The translations under genes and the position numbers were made by a program. The notes below the pieces were generated by a model. That model was not told the origin of the DNA. It worked only from the letters and a program-made list of their open reading frames with translations, and ran no database searches. Shown here in pieces: positions 1 to 8,101 of a stretch of DNA of 44,657 nucleotides; the first letter of the stretch is position 1; every line of letters starts with the position of its first letter. This stretch comes from DASRJW01 sp964567755 (GTDB taxonomy: Bacteria; Krumholzibacteriota; Krumholzibacteriia; G020349025). The DNA lies in the NCBI GenBank assembly GCA_964567755.1, contig CAZMNW010000026.1, forward strand, positions 1-44,657. The letters run 5' to 3'.

Positions 1-48
1 AAGTCCTGGAAACAGAAAACACTCTGTCGTAGGATTCGTGTCCAAGAG

Positions 49-108
49 AAAGCCTCCTCGGTGCCGAGAATTGCTGTCAACAAGCTCTTTTTAGCACGTG
101 GAGGCTTT
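49..108 (+). terminator. possible long-loop hairpin terminator
   Basis: AAAGCCTCC at 49-57 is the exact inverse of GGAGGCTTT at 100-108, and the right arm runs into a short T tract (to 110). The 42-base loop is long for an intrinsic terminator. It may end transcription of a gene left of the window, or be chance. Confidence 0.3.
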
Positions 109-145
109 TTCGTCTTCAACTTCGTGAATAATCCGGGTTAAGCGG

Positions 146-1672
146 TTGTTTGCGCCCGGCGCGGTGTTGATGGCAGGTTTGCGCGCAGCCGCGGCCGCGG
201 GACCTGACGACCCCACCCGGAGCGCCGTCGTCGCCTCCAACGCCTTCGGCATCGACCTCTTCCGCACCCTCGCGGCGGCGAAGCCCGGGGAGAATCTATT
301 CATCTCGCCCTACTCCATGTCCGTTGCGCTGGCGATGACCGCGGAAGGAGCGCGGGACGAGACCGAATCCGAGATGGCCCGCGTCCTGAAGTTACCGGTC
401 GCGGCGCAGGGGGAACGGGTGGTCACGTCCATCCACGCCGGGCACGCCTCGATCGCGGAGAGATATCGCGCCGCGTCCGGGAATGCCACCCCCCAGGTCC
501 GGCAACGCATCGAGGAGCTTCGCGCGGAGCTCGACCTCGCGAACAAGAAGGCGCAGCTTCGAAGTGGCAGCGACTGGAAGGCCCAGCAGGACGCGGCCGA
601 GAGAGCAGGAAAGCTCGCCTCGGAGCTCAACGCCCTGCTCGCGACCGTGGACCGTTTCGATCTGCGCATCGCCAACGCTCTGTGGGTCGAGAAGACCTAC
701 GCCCTGGCGCCGAACTATGTGCAGGTGATCGCGAAGTTTTACGGCACCGGGGGCGTCTACCCGCTTGATATCCGCGCCCACGCCGAGGCGTCGCGCCTGC
801 GGATCAACGGCTGGGTGGAGGACAACACGGAGCACCGGATCAAGAACCTGATCCCCGGCGGCGTGCTGACTCCGGACATCAGGCTGGTCATCACGAACGC
901 GGTTTACTTCAAAGGTGAGTGGGCGGCCCCGTTCTCCGAAGGTTCGACGCGGGATGAAGACTTCACGCTTTCGAGCGGGGGCACGACCAAGGTCAAGATG
1001 ATGCTGGACTCAACACGGTCCGCGGTCCCGTACGCCGCGTTCTCCGGAAACGGCGACTTCTTTCCCACGCCGCTGAAGGTCCCGCGCAACGAGGCCGATC
1101 GACCCCCGACCTACCCCGATGAGGGCGGTTTCACCATGATCGAGCTTCCCTACAAGGGCGGCGACTTGACCATGGTCGCGATCGCCCCGCGATCGCCCGC
1201 GGGCCTGGCCGCGCTGGAAGCCAAGCTCACGCCTGAGGCCCTCGAGTCCTGGCTCAAGCAGCTTGACCGCCGGACCGTGGACACCGGGTTGCCCCGCTTC
1301 ACCCTGGAATCGGCCCGCGAAATGACCCCGCCTCTTCAGTCGATGGGAATGCGACGGGCCTTTCTCGACCCGGCAATGCCCGGCGGTGCCGACTTCTCCG
1401 GCATGACGACCAGCGAAGACCCGAGTCAGAAACCGTTCATCGGCGCCGTCCTCCACAAGGCTTGGGTTGAGGTCAACGAGAAAGGAACGGAAGCGGCCGC
1501 GGCCACCGATGTCATGATGGAAGCGACGGCCGCCATGCCCCCGCACCACGAAGACCTGATCCCCTTCACGCCGCGCTTCCGCGCCGATCGTCCGTTCCTG
1601 TTCCTGATCCGCGACAGCAAGAGCGGGCTGGTTCTGTTCATGGGCAAGATAGTGAAGCCCGCCGCATCGTGA
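146..1672 (+). CDS. Serpin-family serine protease inhibitor with internal insertion
   Basis: A serpin, which traps a target protease by inserting its cleaved reactive loop into its central sheet. Visible landmarks are the N-terminal helix and ISPYSMSVALAM (residues about 53-64), the region around TNAVYFKGEW, the reactive-loop hinge EKGTEAAAAT (about 445-454), and the C-terminal signature FRADRPFLFLI (about 479-489). The residues after the hinge are mostly Ala, Met and Thr, so the P1 position is probably a small or uncharged residue rather than Arg/Lys (inference). At 508 residues it is longer than a typical 370-420 residue serpin. The excess is mainly a charged, helix-rich insertion at about residues 105-165 and a second one near 345-370. 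The start is uncertain: a TTG at 146 is given, but an in-frame ATG lies at 170. Either way the N-terminus is hydrophobic and Ala-rich like an export signal, without clear positive charges. Confidence 0.9.
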   Translation: MFAPGAVLMAGLRAAAAAGPDDPTRSAVVASNAFGIDLFRTLAAAKPGENLFISPYSMSVALAMTAEGARDETESEMARVLKLPVAAQGERVVTSIHAGHASIAERYRAASGNATPQVRQRIEELRAELDLANKKAQLRSGSDWKAQQDAAERAGKLASELNALLATVDRFDLRIANALWVEKTYALAPNYVQVIAKFYGTGGVYPLDIRAHAEASRLRINGWVEDNTEHRIKNLIPGGVLTPDIRLVITNAVYFKGEWAAPFSEGSTRDEDFTLSSGGTTKVKMMLDSTRSAVPYAAFSGNGDFFPTPLKVPRNEADRPPTYPDEGGFTMIELPYKGGDLTMVAIAPRSPAGLAALEAKLTPEALESWLKQLDRRTVDTGLPRFTLESAREMTPPLQSMGMRRAFLDPAMPGGADFSGMTTSEDPSQKPFIGAVLHKAWVEVNEKGTEAAAATDVMMEATAAMPPHHEDLIPFTPRFRADRPFLFLIRDSKSGLVLFMGKIVKPAAS

Positions 1673-1980
1673 CGGGCGCGCCCGCCCACAGGGATAGAAA
1701 TGAAGCGGCTGGTCCCGCCCTCTTCGAACTGAGTAGGCACGGCCAAGAACCCGAGCGCGTCGAAGGTGTGGGCGGTGGGGGTGAATCGAACTGTGCGTGC
1801 GCGGCGACAGCGCGGCGAGCCGCGCGACGGCAAGAATGCACCGATTTCTTGCTTGTCCCTTGCTTGTCTACCACGTCGGACAGGCCCGGATCAGCCCGGT
1901 CGAGGCCGGACGGGACATCTCGCTAACCTCCAACAGCATAAGACATTACCGGACAGGACCGGACCCGCGCAGGCAGGATG
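1673..1980. other. no gene seen
   Basis: About 300 bases after the serpin stop. Open frames exist on both strands, but none shows recognisable family features or a convincing start. I see no RNA gene. Confidence 0.4.
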
Positions 1981-2046
1981 GCGACGGCTATCCTGCGTTC
2001 CTCGAGCGCGAGTTCCGGCGCTACCTCCACTGCGGCCTGCTGGCCC
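1981..2046 (+). pseudogene. IS91-type transposase N-terminal (zinc-binding) fragment
   Basis: A short in-frame piece reading ...PAFLEREFRRYLHCGLLA matches the stretch just before the zinc-binding cysteines in transposases of the IS91/Y2 type. It runs directly into sequence (2048 onward) that also occurs at the 3' end of the larger IS91-type remnant at 7341-7426. This copy therefore looks like an internally deleted element, with a bit of 5' coding sequence joined to the right end. The family call rests on a short motif. Confidence 0.45.
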
Positions 2047-2047
2047 T

Positions 2048-2138
2048 CAACCGCAAAACTGATCACAACCGCCACCTAGCTAGAGAGTCCGAGCCCCAAC
2101 GACAACGACGGAAAATGCCCTTCGAAGTTCCTATGCGC
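2048..2138 (+). repeat. Dispersed repeat, copy 1 (IS91-like right end)
   Basis: Nearly the same sequence occurs at 7341-7426. The last 26 bases (ending CGAAGTTCCTATGCGC) are identical, as is the 17-base block with the CAACGACAACG core. Copy 1 differs by a 4-base CTAG duplication and a few substitutions. In both places it follows transposase-derived sequence and precedes a truncated outer-membrane beta-barrel C-terminus, so it is best read as the terminal region of the same mobile element. Confidence 0.75.
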
Positions 2139-2143
2139 GCGCG

Positions 2144-2242
2144 AGCGTCTTCGGCGGTGCGCGCGTCTATCTCGACGCACCGGAAGGAGGCCCGGACTGG
2201 GGCCTACGCATCGGGATCACGCTGATCTTCCCCAAATCGTGA
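2144..2242 (+). pseudogene. Beta-barrel outer-membrane protein C-terminal scrap
   Basis: In one frame, about 32 codons end in DWGLRIGITLIFPKS and then stop. Alternating hydrophobic residues and an aromatic near the end are typical of the last strand of an outer-membrane barrel. There is no start and no upstream domain; the reading frame begins at the mobile-element repeat. It is a stub of a disrupted gene, of unknown barrel family. Confidence 0.4.
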
Positions 2243-2465
2243 TCGCGCGTGGGCGCCACGTCACCGATAAGAGACATATGGAGGAGTTTTGATCGGGAGG
2301 TACCGAAATCTGCATCCTCTCTTCCCAACGTAACACGACGTCCATCGCAGCCCTCGCGCGACTTGTGTGATCGAGTCACCGGCGCACGTTCCTTTCGGCT
2401 GGACGGCGGGACGCCGAGACTATAGTCTGCCCATCTTCAAGCTTCCGACGGGCCGCACCAGGTGA

Positions 2466-2603
2466 CCCAGCACGCAGAGCGAATGTGGAGTGCGGTTCAT
2501 CAAGAGCTTCAATCTGCCGCAGCAGTTCGGAACTGCGGCCGCGGTGACGATCCATCCGGGCTACTTTCAGATCTTCATCGGCCTGGGTGGCACGGTCTGG
2601 TAA
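2466..2603 (+). pseudogene. Second barrel-like C-terminal scrap
   Basis: The frame that opens after the stop at 2463 gives about 45 codons ending AAVTIHPGYFQIFIGLGGTVW and stop. The alternating pattern with terminal Trp fits the closing strand of an outer-membrane barrel. No start codon with a ribosome site is visible. The call is structural inference only. Confidence 0.3.
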
Positions 2604-2721
2604 CCAAGCAGGTGGGAAACCAATGGGCCGTCCTCTCTCCGTTGATATCGGCGACATTGAACGGAGATCGGCGGCCGAACTTGGCAGCCGCGAATAGTGG
2701 TTCCGAGTCGGTCGCGATCTT

Positions 2722-2923
2722 CAGTATCCGTGGCAGCTGTCCATCGCGTGGCTCCTACCGGGTGAGAAGGAGAAGGCCCTCGCTCCTCCAGGCCGCGGTC
2801 TCGCGCGGCTTCTGGAACCACCGGTTTCTGGGCGAGTACGATCCGTACCTGTCGCAACTGTGCGGTGACCCGCGCTTCGATACGCTGATGGAGAAGGCAA
2901 GGGCCGAAGCCACTCGCGTGTGA
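2722..2923 (+). pseudogene. C-terminal tail of a TPR-type kinase/cyclase, frameshifted
   Basis: Two frames joined near 2783 read WLLPGEKEKALA, then LLQAAVSRGFWNHRFLGEYD and PYLSQLCGDPRFDTLMEKAR. This is the characteristic last TPR unit and tail (DPxLxxLrgDPRFxxLmekar) of eukaryotic-like Ser/Thr kinases and adenylate cyclases with C-terminal TPR repeats. Everything upstream of the last repeat is missing. It is a decayed gene end, not a functional small gene. Confidence 0.65.
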
Positions 2924-2991
2924 GATGCTTGCGCTCGTGCTAGTGTGCCGAGTCAGAGATTCGCAGCGCAATCCTCGATGAACCCGCCGGT

Positions 2992-5721
2992 TCAGCGCTC
3001 GAGCTTGCCCGCGCCCTCGAGTGATCGCTCTGACTTGGGTGTCCAGTTCAGCGCCAACCGCAGTCGGCGGACGTAGCCCGCGTCGGGCGGGCGCTGGAGG
3101 CCGACGAACTGGCGATGGCCCGGCAGCACATCGTATCCGCGCATGTCCGGCACTGTCGCCACCTCGACCGGGACACCCACGTCGGGTGGTTCGCCGGCCG
3201 CGAATCGCGCGGACATCAGTCGATCCCCGTTGACGAAGTACACCTCGCGGCCGTCCCGCGCCCACCGGGGGAGATCCCCACCGGCCGTCGAGACCTGGGT
3301 GCGGTCTCCGCCCCCCACGCGCTCGACGAACACCTCGGCCTGACCACCGACGCTGCTCCGGTAGGCGAGCCACCGTCCGTCAGGTGAGAGTCCACTCCGC
3401 CCAGCATCCACTCCCCGAAGGAGGACCTTGCCGGGACCTGTGCCGTCGAGCGGGATCGAACGGACATCGCCCGAGTAGGAGCTGGTGTACGTCACGTCGC
3501 GGCCGTCGGGGGTCACGTCGTCCACGTAGATCTCCTCGGCGCTGCCGGCGACCCGGCGTGGAGTCGCCCCACTTCGCGCCTCGACGAGCATGACGTCAAA
3601 GGGGGCACCGAGCCTGACGAAGGCCACCGCACGGCCGTCCGGGGTCCAGGCGGGGAACTCGTAGCCCCCTTCCTGGACGATCCGGCTGCGACGGCCAACG
3701 TCGAGCTCCACCAGCCAGGGTCCGCCCCATTCGTCCGATACGACCAGGCGGCCCCCGTCGGGCGAGACGCGAACTCGGCGCCCATACTGATCGCGCGCAA
3801 CGGGCATCGGCGTGACGCCTGCCGAGTTGATGCGCACCAGTTGGATGTCTTCGATGCCACTGTATCGCACCAGGCCGCTGGACCATGCCAGGTGTCCGGC
3901 GCCCGAGTACGCGATGATCGCCGCCTCGTTTCCCGTCCGCGAGATGTCCCTAAGCACCGCCACCGGCGCGCCCGTCACGGCAGCCCGCTTGGGATCAAAG
4001 GGCACGACCCTCGCCTGACCCTCACGGGTGACGCAGAGCAGACTCCCGTATCCGAGGTAGCGAGCGTACCCCCCCTCGACGTCGAGCTTGCGCCGAGTGC
4101 CCGAGCGACGATCGATCACGGCCGGCGATGATCGTTCATGATTCCAGTCCGCGACCAGGATGTAGGGCCCGCCGGGCAGCGGTTGCGGCCACGCCTGCTT
4201 GGAGCCCGTATCGGGCATGGTGGGTGTCGCGATCAACCTTGCGGGTTTACCGCCCGCGGCCGGCACTCGCATGAGCGGTCCCGGCACCTGGTCCTGCCAG
4301 ACGATCTGGTCCCCCTCCCAGAAGCCACCGTTGTAGTCCCGGATGGCGCACACCGCCTGCGTGAGACCGGCACTGAGGGAGAACTTGCGCAGCTCGCTGG
4401 GGATCCCGGATTTGCTGCTCGCGCCAACCGCGAAGGCGACCCATGCCCCATCCGGGGAGAAGAACGGTCCCTCGCCGGTCTCGCTGCCCGGAACCTCGCG
4501 AACCACGCCATCGGCCAGCTGGTGCACGTAGATGCGCGCAGTCCCGGACGGACCGAACGCGGAATAGGCCAGCGTGCGCCCGTCCGGCGCGAACGCGAGC
4601 ACCGGCGAGCCCCAACCGTAGAGCGCGAGCGTATCCGGGAGCGCGACGTCCACGAGCATAAGAGGCTGCGACCGTGCCAGCCACGGGAGGTGGCTGATAG
4701 CGACGCCGACCGCGACCGCGATCACGGCGACGGTAGTGATCGTCGTGGCCAGCACTCGCGCGGAGACACCGCGATGCCTCTCGGTTCCGCCAGAGGCCGC
4801 CGCTCCTTCGTGGGCGACGCCGGCCGCGCCGACGGCAGTCGGCCGATGCGCGCCTCGAGGACCGCCGATCTCACCCGGCGAAGCACCCTGCAGCGCGATG
4901 CGTGCCTCGCCGATGTCGCGCAGCCGTTGCGTGGGATCCCGCGTGAGGCAGCGTTCCACCAGATCCCACACGCGGGCGGGGGTCGCGGCGGGGAGCGCCG
5001 CCCAGTCCGGTTCGGCGTGGAGCACCTGGCCAACGATCTCCGCGTAGCTTTCGCCCGCGAACACGGGGCGGCCGACCAGGCACTCGTACAGCACGCAACC
5101 GAACGCCCAGATGTCGGTGCGGCGGTCCGTATCCCGTCCACTCGCCTGCTCGGGGCTCATGTAGGCAGGCGTGCCCAACACCGTCCCCTCGGCCGTTCCG
5201 CTAAGTTTGGCCGTGGCGGTCAGTGCGGCGTCGCGCGTCGCGCCGAGATTCTTGGCGAGGCCGAAGTCCAGCACCTTGACCTCGTCGGCCCGCGTGAGCA
5301 TGACGTTGCCCGGCTTGAGGTCCCGATGGACGATCCCGCTCTCGTGCGCCGCTTCGAGCCCGGCCGCGATCTGGCGGCAGACCCTAAACGCCTCGGCCAT
5401 TGGCAGCGGTCCACGGCGCAACTGTTCGGCGAGGGTTCGCCCCTCGACGAACTCGAGTACGAGGTAGGAGCGGTCACCCGACTCCTCGAGACCGTAAATG
5501 GCGCTGATGTTGCGGTGGTTCAACGAAGCCAGCGCCCTGCCCTCGCGCAGGAACCGGGTCACGTGCTCGCGGTCGCGCGCAAACGCGTCGGGCAGCGCCT
5601 TGATCGCCACGTCCCGCCCGAGCCGCGTGTCCCGGGCGCGGTAGACCTCGCCCATCCCACCGACCCCGAGCGGACCGATAATCTCGTAGGTTCCGAGGCG
5701 GGTGCCAGAACCGAGTGGCAT
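2992..5721 (-). CDS. Membrane Ser/Thr protein kinase with C-terminal beta-propeller sensor
   Basis: A eukaryotic-like protein kinase of 909 residues. Glycine loop GVGGMGEVYRA (residues 19-29), catalytic Lys in VAIK (41), HRDLKPGN catalytic loop (132-139), DFG (152-154) and the SPE equivalent of APE (189-191) are all present, so it should be active. A linker rich in Ala/Gly leads to one membrane span at about 323-347. The rest (350-900) repeats motifs such as FSPDGAWVAF and SPDGGRLVV, typical of TolB/WD40-like propellers placed outside the membrane. The likely role is signal sensing through the propeller, with phosphorylation of cytoplasmic proteins. The ATG at 5721 directly precedes the kinase domain. 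A TAGGTT hexamer lies 6 bases before it, so the message may be leaderless. It stands alone among pseudogenes. Confidence 0.92.
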   Translation of the reverse strand: MPLGSGTRLGTYEIIGPLGVGGMGEVYRARDTRLGRDVAIKALPDAFARDREHVTRFLREGRALASLNHRNISAIYGLEESGDRSYLVLEFVEGRTLAEQLRRGPLPMAEAFRVCRQIAAGLEAAHESGIVHRDLKPGNVMLTRADEVKVLDFGLAKNLGATRDAALTATAKLSGTAEGTVLGTPAYMSPEQASGRDTDRRTDIWAFGCVLYECLVGRPVFAGESYAEIVGQVLHAEPDWAALPAATPARVWDLVERCLTRDPTQRLRDIGEARIALQGASPGEIGGPRGAHRPTAVGAAGVAHEGAAASGGTERHRGVSARVLATTITTVAVIAVAVGVAISHLPWLARSQPLMLVDVALPDTLALYGWGSPVLAFAPDGRTLAYSAFGPSGTARIYVHQLADGVVREVPGSETGEGPFFSPDGAWVAFAVGASSKSGIPSELRKFSLSAGLTQAVCAIRDYNGGFWEGDQIVWQDQVPGPLMRVPAAGGKPARLIATPTMPDTGSKQAWPQPLPGGPYILVADWNHERSSPAVIDRRSGTRRKLDVEGGYARYLGYGSLLCVTREGQARVVPFDPKRAAVTGAPVAVLRDISRTGNEAAIIAYSGAGHLAWSSGLVRYSGIEDIQLVRINSAGVTPMPVARDQYGRRVRVSPDGGRLVVSDEWGGPWLVELDVGRRSRIVQEGGYEFPAWTPDGRAVAFVRLGAPFDVMLVEARSGATPRRVAGSAEEIYVDDVTPDGRDVTYTSSYSGDVRSIPLDGTGPGKVLLRGVDAGRSGLSPDGRWLAYRSSVGGQAEVFVERVGGGDRTQVSTAGGDLPRWARDGREVYFVNGDRLMSARFAAGEPPDVGVPVEVATVPDMRGYDVLPGHRQFVGLQRPPDAGYVRRLRLALNWTPKSERSLEGAGKLER

Positions 5722-5825
5722 CCAGGCAACCTACCCCAAAAACGTGACGGCTCGCTACGGGGGTGATTCTGTCGCTGCGCGCGGTCGCCGTGTGACGGCG
5801 TCACTGCGTTTCCGGGAGGTGACCA

Positions 5826-6002
5826 GTGAAGTGCAAGGAACTCGACGTCGTCGTCCTGGACAAGGAACTCCCGGACCATGGTCTGCGACGTGGTGACCTG
5901 GGTACGGTGGTCCACGCCTACACCGAATGGCCTCGAAGTTGAGTTCGTGACGGCCTCCGGACGCACCGAAGCCTTGGTCACGCTCGATGTCAGTGACGTG
6001 CG
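5826..6002 (+). pseudogene. DUF4926-like small protein, frameshifted
   Basis: The frame from GTG 5826 reads KELDVVVLDKELPDHGLRRG and GDLGTVVHAY, then runs into a stop at 5940. From about 5926 another frame continues LEVEFVTASGRTEALVTL. Together they match the full length of a DUF4926-type domain of about 60 residues, with one frameshift near 5922-5930. The second frame continues without a stop into kinase sequence, which creates an artificial fusion. The function of this family is unknown to me. Confidence 0.6.
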
Positions 6003-6612
6003 GCTCGAGAAGGGCGCACTGCCCACCGCCGAGATACTCAAACTCGGCGGGCAGATCGCCGACGCCCTCGACCGGGCGCATCGCGCCGGGGTGATCCACC
6101 GCGACCTCAAGCCCGGCAATGTCATGCTCACCAAGTCGGGCGCCAAGCTGATGGACTTTGGCCTCGCGCGGGCCACCGGGATGGCGGGGCAGGCGGCGGG
6201 AAGCGGCGTCACGGTGGCTGCCCTCACCCACTCGCCCACGATGGCGGCGCCGCTGACCGTCGAGGGGACGATCGTCGGGACGTTCCAGTACATGGCGCCG
6301 GAGCAGCTGGAGGGCAAGGAAGCGAACGAGCGCAGCGACCTGTGGGCGCTGGGTTGCGTGCTGTACGAGATGGTCACAGGTAAGCACGCCTTCGACGGCG
6401 CGACGCAAGCGAGCCTGATCAGTGCCATCATGCGCGACGCGGTGCTGTCGATGGCGGATCTCTCCCCGATGTCACCGCCCGCGCTGGAGCGGCTGGTGAA
6501 CGCACTCCTGGCCAAGGACCCCGACGATCGGGTCCAGAGTGCCCACGACGTAAGGCTGCAGCTGTCGTGGATCGCCGCCGGCGGATCGCAAGCAGGCGCG
6601 CCCGCCGTGGCT
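6003..6612 (+). pseudogene. Ser/Thr kinase remnant lacking the N-lobe
   Basis: From EKGALPTAEILKLGGQIADA onward this is kinase C-lobe: HRDLKPGN, MDFGLAR, GTFQYMAPEQLEG, DLWALGCVLYEM, and the post-kinase stretch DVRLQLSWIA. The glycine loop, the catalytic Lys and helix C are absent; their place is taken by the DUF4926-like scrap. Downstream, homology ends around GGSQAGAPA and is replaced by transposase sequence. An open frame does run through (5878-6960), but it could not give an active kinase. It belongs to a different subfamily from the intact kinase at 2992-5721. Confidence 0.8.
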
Positions 6613-6617
6613 GGCAT

Positions 6618-7148
6618 GCTCTCGCGCTCACGATCCAGCCCACAGAATTCCTCCGCAGACTGGCAGCACTCGTGCCCGCCCCCTATGCCAACCTCGTGCG
6701 ATACCACGGCGTCTTCGCCGGCCGTTCACGCTGGCGCGATCGTTTGCCCGAACCGCCGAGCAAGCGCACAGATGAAGTGGACGCCGCGCAATCCCAGCCC
6801 GAGAACCGACCCGACCTTACCCGCGGGCAATCACCAGGCGCGTCGCCAACAACGCCAACAACACCGGCCGACTCGACACCCGACGCGCCCACACGCCGCC
6901 ACCGAAGAACCTTGCCCTGGGCGCAACTGCTCAGGCGCGTCTTCTTCCTCGACGCCTTGAACTGCCCCCGATGTGACACCGCCATGGTCGTGCTCGCCTT
7001 CATCTGTGAACCGCAGGTCGTCCGAAAGATCCTCTTCCACCTCGCACTGCCAGCCGACCTGCCCACTCCGGCGCCTGCTGTCCGCGCCGACGACACCCTC
7101 TTCGACGACCTCGACACCGGCGAGCCGACCGCGAGACCTCCGCCTTGA
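6618..7148 (+). pseudogene. IS91-type (Y2) transposase, C-terminal part
   Basis: In the frame ending at 7148 the translation gives PTEFLRRLAALVPAPYANLV, RYHGVFA, a low-complexity Thr/Pro linker, then WAQLLRRVFFLDALNCPRC and a tail resembling VVRKILFHLALPADLP. These are the C-terminal hallmarks of Y2 rolling-circle transposases of the IS91 group. The catalytic tyrosines and N-terminal zinc region are missing. The 5' edge falls abruptly inside kinase sequence at about 6612-6625. After the stop, about 190 non-coding bases lead to the dispersed repeat. Confidence 0.8.
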
Positions 7149-7340
7149 CAACCATCGCCGCGTGCTGGCCGCTGGCAGCCTCCACCGGACCGCGGCGTTC
7201 CCGCACCGGCACCAACTCGCCCCAAGCACCGCTTCGGCTGTCGGCGCCCCGGAGCGATCACCCGAACTCGCCCTCAACCGCCAATCCGCGGCGACTTCCG
7301 CCACCCAGCCTCGGCCAATCGTCACCCCTTCGACTGCCAA

Positions 7341-7426
7341 CAACCGCAAACCTGATCACAACCAACACCTAGAGATTCCGAGACCCAACGACAACGACGG
7401 GAAATGCCCTTCGAAGTTCCTATGCG
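7341..7426 (+). repeat. Dispersed repeat, copy 2 (IS91-like right end)
   Basis: This is the partner of 2048-2138. Here it lies 193 bases after the transposase stop, as expected for the 3' terminal region of an IS91-type element. The matching block contains GTTC eight bases before its end; IS91-type elements are known to sit beside such tetranucleotides, but the exact boundary cannot be fixed from two copies. Confidence 0.75.
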
Positions 7427-7434
7427 CCCCAGCC

Positions 7435-7719
7435 TTCCTGCGCGCCCGCGGCAGCGTTGGACGCACGCCCACGATTTGGGACTGGGGTCTCCGGCTGTCC
7501 TATGACCGGCTTGCTAGCTCTCGAACCACGGCGCGACCGAAGCTGGTCCTGGACCTTTTCCACGTCTTTAGCCAAAAGAGTGCTTTGCGCCTGGACGAGC
7601 AACATTATTTCTCGATCGACAGCAACGGCAATCAGATCAACCCGAATCCAAGATATCTCCAGCCGATCTTGTATCAGCCACCCTTCAGTGCCCGTCTTGG
7701 GATGGAGGTCGACTACTGA
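7435..7719 (+). pseudogene. TonB-dependent receptor, C-terminal fragment
   Basis: One frame gives RGSVGRTPTIWDWGLRLSYD, then PKLVLDLFHVFSQKSALRLD, INPNPRYLQP and a final LGMEVDY before the stop. This is the last strands and closing strand of a large TonB-dependent outer-membrane receptor with a carboxypeptidase-like N-domain. About 90 of an expected 900 or so residues remain. It begins next to the mobile-element repeat, so the element probably truncated it. Confidence 0.75.
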
Positions 7720-7790
7720 AAACGTGCACGACGCGCGCGATGGAGTCAATCCCATTCTTAGTTGAAATTCTCCGCGGCTCCATGGGTTGA

Positions 7791-8018
7791 TCACGCGGCC
7801 ACCTTGGCCGAGTGTTCGACGACTTCGATCTTCAAATCTCTTTGGATCGCTCGGCGAAGTTCCGAAAGATGCTTGTGGCCTTTGATCTTCCGCAGCCGCG
7901 GCTCGATGTCCAGAAGCGCCGTTGTGAGCCAGCGCTGTTTCTGTCCGGAGTTCTTCCACGAATCCACCTTCCGGCAACTCACAATGAGCCACAAGGTGGT
8001 CATCGCACCGCGCTCCAT
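7791..8018 (-). pseudogene. Transposase C-terminal fragment (IS256/mutator-like?)
   Basis: The minus-strand frame contains KVDSWKNSGQKQRWLTTALL followed by DIEPRLRKIKGHKHLSELR. The pattern WK(D/N)G..xRWxxxxLLxxExxfRrikGhkhLpxL closes many transposases, as I recall of the IS256/mutator type. The catalytic region is absent. The family label is tentative. Confidence 0.5.
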
Positions 8019-8101
8019 ATGAGGAGCGCGCGTTCGCCCGCTGGCCCGCGCCGTTCATCGGATGACGAAGCCACGCGGCGCCGCGCGAAGAAGTCAAACG
8101 C

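Noticed and set aside
1768..1792. A stretch whose complement reads GTTCGATTC like a tRNA T-loop
   Set aside because: The five bases on either side cannot pair, and no anticodon or acceptor stem is found upstream.
4138..5766. A 542-codon open frame opposite the kinase gene
   Set aside because: Its translation is Arg/Gly-rich without motifs, and it mirrors a kinase with full catalytic motifs on the other strand. Long antisense frames are expected at this GC content.
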